Shown: positions 63,483-64,000 of the stretch, piece after piece | Layout: every line of letters begins with the position of its first letter | How positions within the stretch are numbered: the stretch's first letter is position 1 | NCBI RefSeq assembly: GCF_010587385.1 | Contig: NZ_CP047476.1 | Coordinates: forward strand, 1,615,008 to 1,679,007 | Origin: Vibrio astriarenae | Lineage (GTDB): Bacteria > Pseudomonadota > Gammaproteobacteria > Enterobacterales > Vibrionaceae | Length of the DNA stretch: 64,000 nucleotides | Direction of reading: 5' to 3' | Made by a program: the position numbers and the translations under genes | The notes under the pieces: generated by a model | What the model was told of the DNA's origin: nothing | Database searches by the model: none | Seen by the model: only the letters and a program-made list of their open reading frames with translations

Positions 63483-64000
63483 ATGCGCCATCTACAAACT
63501 AGTATCCATGAGAGTATTGAGCACCTAGACCAAGTTTCTATTATTAAGAGAAATGCAGCGCGAGCCATCGTGGTCAGTGGTGAAGACATCTTGTTGCTTT
63601 ATACCGAGCGTTACCATGATTACACGTTACCAGGTGGTGGAATCGATGATGGTGAAGATAAAATTGCCGGCCTAGTTAGAGAGTTAGAAGAGGAGACGGG
63701 TGCTCAGAACATTCATGGCATCAAACCTTATGGCATCTACGAAGAGTTTCGTCCTTGGTATAAAGATGATGCGGATGTGATGCACATGATTTCGTACTGT
63801 TATACGTGCAAAATTGATCGTGACTTAGGTGAAACTCGCTATGAAGATTACGAAGTAAAGAATGGCATGAAGCCGGTGTGGATCAATATTCATCAGGCAA
63901 TCGCTCATAACGAACAGACCATCGCCAAAAGCCCGAAAAAGGGCATGAGTATTGAGCGAGAGACATTCCTACTTAGACAAGTTGCCAGGGAGCTGTTGTG
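63483..64000 (+). CDS. Nudix hydrolase, cut by the window end
   Basis: The open frame from the ATG at 63483 runs to the window edge (172 complete codons) without a stop. It carries a complete Nudix box, GGIDDGEDKIAGLVRELEEE followed by TG (G-x5-E-x7-R-E-U-x-E-E-x-G-U), which binds Mg2+ for hydrolysis of nucleoside diphosphate derivatives. The substrate is unknown. A weak GTGAG ribosome site precedes the ATG. Confidence 0.87.
   Translation, partial: MRHLQTSIHESIEHLDQVSIIKRNAARAIVVSGEDILLLYTERYHDYTLPGGGIDDGEDKIAGLVRELEEETGAQNIHGIKPYGIYEEFRPWYKDDADVMHMISYCYTCKIDRDLGETRYEDYEVKNGMKPVWINIHQAIAHNEQTIAKSPKKGMSIERETFLLRQVARELL

Noticed and set aside
1..64000. Mobile elements, CRISPR arrays, tRNA or rRNA genes
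   Set aside because: No transposase, integrase, repeat-spacer array or recognisable structural RNA gene was seen. The module duplication has diverged too far to be a recent mobile event.

Overview
The window looks like chromosomal DNA of a marine gammaproteobacterium, most likely a Vibrio or a close relative. The basis is family-level resemblance: a YibL-type ribosome-associated protein, an MdtJI pair, a GcvP/GcvH//XRE-GcvT glycine-cleavage locus, a small DUF6868-like membrane protein, two chemoreceptors and many LysR regulators, all with the moderate GC content typical of vibrios. I saw no rRNA, tRNA, insertion sequence, prophage or CRISPR array.

Left part (1-9.1 kb): a uronic-acid catabolic cluster. 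It holds the end of a sodium/solute symporter, uronate isomerase UxaC, a cytoplasmic heparinase II/III-like exolyase and a KduD-like dehydrogenase. A chemoreceptor and a GNAT/Gfo-Idh gene pair follow. Middle-left (9.4-20.2 kb): a second chemoreceptor, a crotonase with a divergent LysR, a DMT exporter, yibL, a calcium-type P-ATPase behind mdtJI, and another LysR. From 20.5 to 24.4 kb there is a Crp/Fnr-like regulator and an eRF1-like (baeRF) gene. These are followed by a 340-base spacer rich in perfect stem-loops, an MgtE-type transporter, a truncated second baeRF and an orphan gene. From 24.5 to 35.1 kb come a cold-shock gene, a LysR, a methyltransferase, an SH3-like envelope protein, a possible His-rich micro-ORF, the glycine-cleavage genes with PurR-like and palindromic operators, a divergent cation-diffusion transporter and RidA.

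The right part (35-61.4 kb) is the most interesting. Two paralogous six-gene operons encode MoxR ATPase, DUF58, DUF4381, two von Willebrand A membrane proteins and BatD. They are interleaved with two periplasmic sulfatases (one Cys-type, one Ser-type), two radical-SAM sulfatase-maturating enzymes, an FGE-like lipoprotein with no catalytic cysteine, a HEAT/TPR periplasmic protein, a phosphatase-superfamily enzyme, a LysR regulator and a cytosolic two-component pair. Two dyad motifs divide the island into two apparent regulons. ATAAC-N5-GTTAT lies in front of MoxR-1, sulfatase-1 and the anSME-1/FGE-like pair. TAGGA-N4-TCCTA lies about 57-69 bases in front of MoxR-2, sulfatase-2, anSME-2 and a small periplasmic gene. 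My inference is that each module makes, matures and supports in the envelope its own sulfatase, the first under a LysR protein and the second under the histidine kinase/response regulator.

The window ends with a catalase behind two OxyR-like dyads and the start of a Nudix hydrolase cut by the window edge.
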